In this document: positions 60,196-64,000 of the stretch, one piece after another
Layout of the letters: every line of letters begins with the position of its first letter
Position numbering within the stretch: the first letter of the stretch is position 1
DNA from: Selenomonadaceae bacterium
Lineage (GTDB): Bacteria > Bacillota > Negativicutes > Selenomonadales > Selenomonadaceae
Reading direction: 5' to 3'
Length of the DNA: 64,000 nt
NCBI GenBank assembly: GCA_017515635.1
Contig: JAFWFO010000011.1
Span: 62,001 to 126,000, forward strand
Notes under the pieces: model-generated
The model's database searches: none
Told to the model about the DNA's origin: nothing
The model's input: the letters and a program-made list of their open reading frames with translations, nothing else
Program-made: the position numbers and the translations under genes

Positions 60196-60608
60196 GAGTT
60201 TTGGGCTTGGACATCGGCGACAAGACAATCGGCGTGGCGGCGAGTGACCCTTTGGGCTGGACTGCGCAGGGCGTCGAGACGATTAACCGCACGTCCAACA
60301 AAAACGATTTGAAACGTCTGCGCGAACTTGTCGCTCAATACGAGGCGAAAATTTTTGTAATCGGACTGCCTAAAAACATGGACGGTAGCGAGGGCGAACG
60401 TTGCGAATTCGTTAAAAGTTTTGCGGCGAAAATTGCGGCGGCTCTGCCCGAAGTCGAACAAAATTTTTGGGACGAACGCCTCAGCACCGTCGCGGCTCAA
60501 CGAACTTTGATTGAAGCCGATTTGAGTCGCAGAAAACGCAAAAAAGTTATCGACAAGATGGCAGCGGTTTATATTTTGCAAGGTTGGCTTGATTCAGTTA
60601 GGAATTAG
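60192..60608 (+). CDS. ruvX: Holliday-junction resolvase-like RuvX/YqgF
   Basis: 138 residues, RNase-H-like: VLGLDIGDKTIGVAASDPLGWTAQGVET, VIGLPKNMDGSEGERCEFVKSFA and WDERLSTVAAQRTL carry the catalytic Asp/Glu set. Overlaps ireB by 4 bases. The last residues VRN and the TAG stop derive from a heptanucleotide array at 60597, so the natural C-terminus may have been altered. Confidence 0.95.
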   Translation: MRVLGLDIGDKTIGVAASDPLGWTAQGVETINRTSNKNDLKRLRELVAQYEAKIFVIGLPKNMDGSEGERCEFVKSFAAKIAAALPEVEQNFWDERLSTVAAQRTLIEADLSRRKRKKVIDKMAAVYILQGWLDSVRN

Positions 60609-60621
60609 GAGTTAGGAATTA
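60597..60621. repeat. Heptanucleotide array (ATTAGGA class) at ruvX 3' end
   Basis: GTTAGGA, ATTAGGA, GTTAGGA, ATTAAAA. It supplies the last two codons and the TAG stop of ruvX. Confidence 0.8.
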
Positions 60622-60650
60622 AAAACCTATTCCTTAAGGAGGATTTTTAA

Positions 60651-60992
60651 ATGACAGACAAACGCAACGAACAAATTCCCAACGAAGAAGAATTTTCGGA
60701 TGACGACGGCATTATCGTCGAAATGACGGACGCAGACGGAAATACTTATTATTACGTCGAAGAAATGATTATCCCCGTCGGCGATGACAGATTCGCGCTT
60801 TTGGTCGAACTCAAAGAAGACCACGAACACGGCGAAGGTTGCTCCTGCGGTTGCGAAGAAGAAGACGTTACCATTGCAAAAATTGTCATCAATGCGGACG
60901 GCGAAGAAGAATACGTCGAGCCTACGGACGAAGAATTTGAGGCTGTGCAGGCGGCTTACGAAAAACTTTTGGATGAGGACGAATTGACTTGA
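60651..60992 (+). CDS. DUF1292 protein (YrzB-like)
   Basis: 113 residues, very acidic, from ATG 60651 with TAAGGAGG. IVEMTDADGNTYYYVEEMIIPVGDDRFALLVEL is the DUF1292 core; a CSCGCEEEDV insert has three cysteines. The protein is found beside ireB and ruvX across Firmicutes, function unknown. It overlaps mltG by 4 bases. Confidence 0.93.
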   Translation: MTDKRNEQIPNEEEFSDDDGIIVEMTDADGNTYYYVEEMIIPVGDDRFALLVELKEDHEHGEGCSCGCEEEDVTIAKIVINADGEEEYVEPTDEEFEAVQAAYEKLLDEDELT

Positions 60993-62155
60993 GCGAGCCC
61001 GAAGACAAAAAAATTCCCGACGACGAAGAAAGTAAAATTCCTTCGCGCCGCTCCGAAAAAGTTACGTTCGCTGATAATCTGCGCGATTCGTTGAGCGATT
61101 TTTTTGACGAAATTTCTTGGAAGTACGTGGCGGCGGTTGCGGGCGCGGTAACGTTTTGCATTTTGGTTGTCGGCGGAATGATGATTTTCGCTAATCCCGA
61201 TGTTGCGCACATTCAAAAACCTGTCGCGACAACGGAAACAGAATCGCCCGAAGATACCGTCGAAAAACGAATCAATATAAAAATTCGCGACGGCATGTCG
61301 ACAGCGGAAATTGCCGAACGTCTTGCCGAAAAGGGCGTTATCAACTCAAGCTTGAAGTTCAGATTTTTTGCACGACTGCGCGGCTACGACGATAAACTCC
61401 GTCCGGGTTCATATACTTTCACGGCGGATATGAGCGACGATGATGTTTTTGCCAAACTGTTGACGGGCGAAAAGAAATTGGTCAAGTTCACCGTGCCTGA
61501 AGGTTTCGGCATCAAAGAAATTGCCGAGCGTCTGCAAAATCTTGATCTTGTCGACAAAAACGAGTTTCTCGAAGCGGCAAAAAATTTTGCGCCATATGAC
61601 TACATGCGCAAGCGGCAAAATGTTTTCTTCGCGGCGGAAGGTTTTCTGTTCCCCGACACCTACAACGTTGAAAGCGACGTGGAGATTGACGAAATTTTGA
61701 ATTTGATGGCGCAGAACTTCGACGAACGCTTGACGCCCGAAATGCGCACGCACGCCGAAGAGATGGGCTTATCAATTTACGACTTGATAACTTTGGCGTC
61801 GTTGGTTGAGCGCGAAGTTCGTTTCCCCGAAGATCGCCCGATTGTCGCGCAGGTTTTTTTGAAGCGTCTTAAAATGAACATGCCGTTGCAGACCGATGCG
61901 ACGTTGCAATATTTGATGGACACGCCGAAAGAAGATTTAAGCATTGCCGACACACAAATTGATTCGCCGTATAATACTTATCAACATGTCGGCTTGCCGC
62001 CCGGCCCGATTGCGAATCCCGGCATGGCGTCAATCGAAGCCGTTCTGCACCCGTCGGACACGGAATATCTTTATTTCGTCGCAGACCGTAACGGGCACAA
62101 TCATTACGCCTTTACTTACGAGGAGCATTTAAATCTTGTCAATCAATATCGCTAA
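60989..62155 (+). CDS. mltG: Endolytic murein transglycosylase MltG
   Basis: 388 residues from TTG 60989. An N-terminal membrane helix (AVAGAVTFCILVVGGMMIF), a LysM-like domain (IKIRDGMSTAEIAERLAEKGVI) and the YceG catalytic domain with the conserved Glu in ASLVEREVRFPEDRPIVAQVFLKRL and QTDATLQYL, LPPGPIANPGM. It cuts nascent glycan strands. Its last codons overlap the old start of the U32 gene. Confidence 0.95.
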   Translation: MSEPEDKKIPDDEESKIPSRRSEKVTFADNLRDSLSDFFDEISWKYVAAVAGAVTFCILVVGGMMIFANPDVAHIQKPVATTETESPEDTVEKRINIKIRDGMSTAEIAERLAEKGVINSSLKFRFFARLRGYDDKLRPGSYTFTADMSDDDVFAKLLTGEKKLVKFTVPEGFGIKEIAERLQNLDLVDKNEFLEAAKNFAPYDYMRKRQNVFFAAEGFLFPDTYNVESDVEIDEILNLMAQNFDERLTPEMRTHAEEMGLSIYDLITLASLVEREVRFPEDRPIVAQVFLKRLKMNMPLQTDATLQYLMDTPKEDLSIADTQIDSPYNTYQHVGLPPGPIANPGMASIEAVLHPSDTEYLYFVADRNGHNHYAFTYEEHLNLVNQYR

Positions 62156-62213
62156 GCCGGAACTTTTGGCACCGGCGGGCAACTTTGAGAAACTGCAAGC
62201 CGGTTACTTTTAA
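62136..62213 (+). pseudogene. Remnant start of an older U32 peptidase gene
   Basis: TTG 62136 begins a frame (SINIAKPELLAPAGNFEKLQA) that matches residues 3-18 of the intact gene for 16 codons (62154-62201), overlapping the mltG 3' end, then runs into a hairpin that introduces a stop. The 48 bases differ from the intact copy at eight positions, all synonymous. Confidence 0.85.
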
Positions 62214-62238
62214 AAAGTAACCAAACAGTTGACGCGCC
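62202..62238 (+). repeat. TTTAAAA hairpin element B
   Basis: GGTTACTTT-TAA-AAAGTAACC, a 21-base palindrome, followed by AAACAGTTGACG. It begins exactly where similarity between the two U32 starts ends. Related to elements at 19914 and, inverted, 63581. Confidence 0.8.
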
Positions 62239-62295
62239 AAAACTTTTTCGTCAGACAAATGTTTTCGCCGCGCCGAAATTTTTTGAGGAATTTAA

Positions 62296-63507
62296 ATGAC
62301 TAAACCTGAACTGCTTGCACCAGCGGGCAACTTCGAGAAACTTCAAGCCGCGTTGATTTACGGAGCGGACGCCGTTTATTTCGGCGGAGAAAATTTCAGC
62401 TTGCGGGCGTTCGGCGACAACTTCACTCGCGAAGAAATTTTGCAGGCCGTCGAATTCACGCACGCGCTCGGCAAAAAAATTTATGCGGCGGTCAACATTT
62501 ACGCTCGCAACGCCGACTTTGATGAACTCGCCGACTATCTGAAATTTTTGGACACGGCGGGCGTCGACGCGATTTTGGTTTCCGATTTGGGCGTCATGAC
62601 TTTGGCGCGGAAAATTACAAATTTACAAATTCACGTCAGCACACAAGCGAACGTCACAAATTTTCACGCGGCGAAATTTTTTCACGAATTGGGCGCAAGT
62701 CGAATCGTCCTTGCCCGCGAACTTACCCGCGACGAAATTGCCGACATCAAAGCGAATTGTGCGGCGGAACTTGAAATTTTCGTGCATGGCGCAATGTGCA
62801 TTTCGTATTCGGGACGGTGTTGGCTGTCGAAATTTTTGACGGGACGCGACGCCAATCGCGGTGCTTGCACGCATTCTTGTCGCTGGAAATATAATTTGGT
62901 CGAAGAGATGCGGGACGGCGAATTTTTTCCCGTTGCGTCGGACGAACGCGGCAGTTACGTCATGAACTCGAAAGATTTGTGTCTGTTGCCGTATCTCGGC
63001 GAAGTCATCAAAAGCGGCGTTTCTTCGCTCAAAATCGAAGGCCGCATGAAAAGCGTTAATTACGTGGCGGGCGTCGTCAAAGTTTATCGGGCGGCGATTG
63101 ATTCATTTTGCGAAAATCCCGACGCGTTTGAAATTCGCGGCGAATGGTTAGACGAACTCGACAAAGTTGCTCACCGACCCTACACGACGGGATTTTTTCT
63201 CGGCGACGGCAAATCTACTGAAATTTATTCAACGTCAAAGCCGAAGCGTTCGGCTAATTTTTTGGGTATCGTTCGCGAATTCGACGCGGACACAATGACG
63301 GCGACAATCGAACAGCGCGGGAAATTTTCCGTCGGAATGCAAGCGGAATTTTTGCAACCGCACGGAGAAATTTTTTCGCAAACGATAACCGAAATGCGCG
63401 ACGCGGACGGAGTGGAAATTTTCAGCGCGCCGCACGCTCAACAAATCGTTAAGTTGCCTGTCGACAAGCCCGTTGAAATTTGGTCGTTGATGCGCGAACC
63501 GACATAA
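62296..63507 (+). CDS. U32-family peptidase
   Basis: 403 residues from ATG 62296 (TGAGGA upstream). PELLAPAGNFEKLQAALIYGADAVYFGG starts the TIM-barrel-like domain; ISYSGRCWLSKFLTGRDANRGACTHSCRW supplies the iron-sulfur or zinc cysteines, and SLKIEGRMKSVNYVAGV is conserved. Members include collagenase PrtC and the RlhA/TrhP RNA-hydroxylation proteins (TrhP-like seems likeliest). It is bordered at both ends by recoded copies of its own termini. Confidence 0.93.
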   Translation: MTKPELLAPAGNFEKLQAALIYGADAVYFGGENFSLRAFGDNFTREEILQAVEFTHALGKKIYAAVNIYARNADFDELADYLKFLDTAGVDAILVSDLGVMTLARKITNLQIHVSTQANVTNFHAAKFFHELGASRIVLARELTRDEIADIKANCAAELEIFVHGAMCISYSGRCWLSKFLTGRDANRGACTHSCRWKYNLVEEMRDGEFFPVASDERGSYVMNSKDLCLLPYLGEVIKSGVSSLKIEGRMKSVNYVAGVVKVYRAAIDSFCENPDAFEIRGEWLDELDKVAHRPYTTGFFLGDGKSTEIYSTSKPKRSANFLGIVREFDADTMTATIEQRGKFSVGMQAEFLQPHGEIFSQTITEMRDADGVEIFSAPHAQQIVKLPVDKPVEIWSLMREPT

Positions 63508-63569
63508 AAATTTTTCGCAACTTGAAGTAACGCGGCGAGTTTAAATTTTGTAAGCGGTTGCGGGATGCT

Positions 63570-63598
63570 CCAACTGTTCCCCCGCTTTTAAAGCGGGC
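63570..63598 (-). repeat. TTTAAAA hairpin element C, inverted
   Basis: Minus strand: CCCGCTTTAAAAGCGGG (63597-63581), then GGAACAGTTGG. It faces element B across the U32 gene, so the gene is flanked by inverted elements. Confidence 0.8.
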
Positions 63599-63637
63599 GT
63601 CGAAATTTGGTCGTTAATGAGGGAGTTGACAACATGA
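63599..63637 (+). pseudogene. Remnant end of an older U32 peptidase gene
   Basis: Codons VEIWSLMRE, then LTT and TGA, beside the intact end VEIWSLMREPT. Over the nine shared codons the copies differ at six bases, all synonymous (CGC to AGG counts two). Its TGA overlaps the acylphosphatase ATG, the typical operon overlap, so this remnant marks the original gene end. Confidence 0.85.
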
Positions 63638-63978
63638 GTATCTTTGGAAAAATTTTCGGTGGCGGCGAAGATGCCGAACCCGTCGCCCCCGTTAATCTTG
63701 AAAATGCCGTGCGTAAAGCCGGTCGCATTCAAGGTCGCGTGCAAGGCGTCGGCTGCAGATTTTTCGTCCAATCCAACGCCAAAAGCATGGGCATTACCGG
63801 CTGGGTCAAAAACATGAGCGACGGCTCTGTCACGATGGAATTGCAGGGCGAGGCGGCAACCGTTGAACATCTTATGAATAAAATCAAAAAGGGCAACGAC
63901 TGGATTCGCGTTACCGCGTTTGAATTTGAGGATTTGCCCGTAGTGGAAGGAGAGAATACATTTGCAATCCGATACTGA
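63634..63978 (+). CDS. Acylphosphatase-domain protein
   Basis: 114 residues from ATG 63634. The last ~90 residues are an acylphosphatase: GRIQGRVQGVGCRFFVQSNAKSMGITGWVKNMSDGSV with the catalytic Arg (GCRFF) and Asn (WVKN). An extra N-terminal ~35 residues (IFGKIFGGGEDAEPVAPVN) precede it. Hydrolyses acyl phosphates. Overlaps the old U32 stop by ATGA. Confidence 0.9.
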   Translation: MSIFGKIFGGGEDAEPVAPVNLENAVRKAGRIQGRVQGVGCRFFVQSNAKSMGITGWVKNMSDGSVTMELQGEAATVEHLMNKIKKGNDWIRVTAFEFEDLPVVEGENTFAIRY

Positions 63979-64000
63979 CGGCGTCAACGTCAAAAGAATT
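63962..64000 (+). CDS. Start of a further gene, cut by window end
   Basis: TTG 63962 has AGGAGAG about 8 bases upstream and opens a frame of 13 codons beginning MQSDTDGVN, overlapping the acylphosphatase end in the style of this operon. Too short to identify. Confidence 0.3.
   Translation, partial: MQSDTDGVNVKRI

Noticed and set aside
1154..60621. Heptanucleotide arrays as CRISPR
   Set aside because: Units of 7 bases without spacers and no cas genes.
1..64000. tRNA and rRNA genes
   Set aside because: None recognised by eye in any intergenic stretch; a covariance search would be needed to exclude a tRNA fully.

Overview
The window looks like a chromosomal segment of a diderm Firmicute of the Negativicutes (Selenomonas-like). 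Firmicute markers (sigH, ireB, ruvX, a DUF1292 protein, rbgA, mltG, a YvyF-like flagellar protein) sit beside outer-membrane markers (a 1172-residue autotransporter and an LpxL/HtrB-type acyltransferase). The lineage is inferred from gene content only; there is no rRNA or tRNA gene here.

Layout. 0-6 kb: a divergent FtsZ-like gene (cut by the window edge), an amidohydrolase with a probable 5' frameshift, a sodium:solute symporter, rbgA, a double-glycine peptide and an orphan CydC-type ABC protein. 6-15 kb: an autotransporter coupled to a response regulator and a kinase without a sensor domain, then a glycosyltransferase, a macrodomain/sirtuin (SirTM-type) pair and rpsO. 15-21 kb: a cobalamin riboswitch followed by a five-gene nickel/peptide-type ABC importer, which suggests cobalt or cobalamin-linked uptake. 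21-25 kb: a microprotein and three more double-glycine peptides behind a conserved promoter block, cobD and a CDF metal exporter. 25-43 kb: flgE, gyrA, then ispE-gntR-hicAB-glmU-DUF1919-prs, htpG, a large repeat-rich RTX-like protein, thrS and sigH. 43-64 kb: cobU-GNAT-cobQ, a SpoVB-like flippase, a GIY-YIG nuclease, an amino-acid-permease/histidine-kinase/receiver fusion, an lpxL-like gene, rsmE-mtaB-TPR, and ireB-ruvX-DUF1292-mltG-U32 peptidase-acylphosphatase.

The most unusual signals are not genes. (1) Several genes are bordered by short copies of their own first or last codons, differing almost only at synonymous positions and joined to the intact gene by small hairpins or repeats: the U32 peptidase at both ends, dppF at both ends, and the SpoVB-like flippase at its 3' end. 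It looks as if whole alleles were swapped in, leaving the tips of the old allele behind. (2) At least ten loci carry short arrays with strict 7-base periodicity in several unrelated sequence classes; two lie in frame inside mtaB, one inside a cobalamin riboswitch, and some supply stop codons or a -35 box. (3) Four loci share a promoter block (TGTAAC, 18 bases, TATAA[CGT], then TGCAGAAA) driving secreted-peptide genes. (4) A permease is fused to a hybrid kinase.
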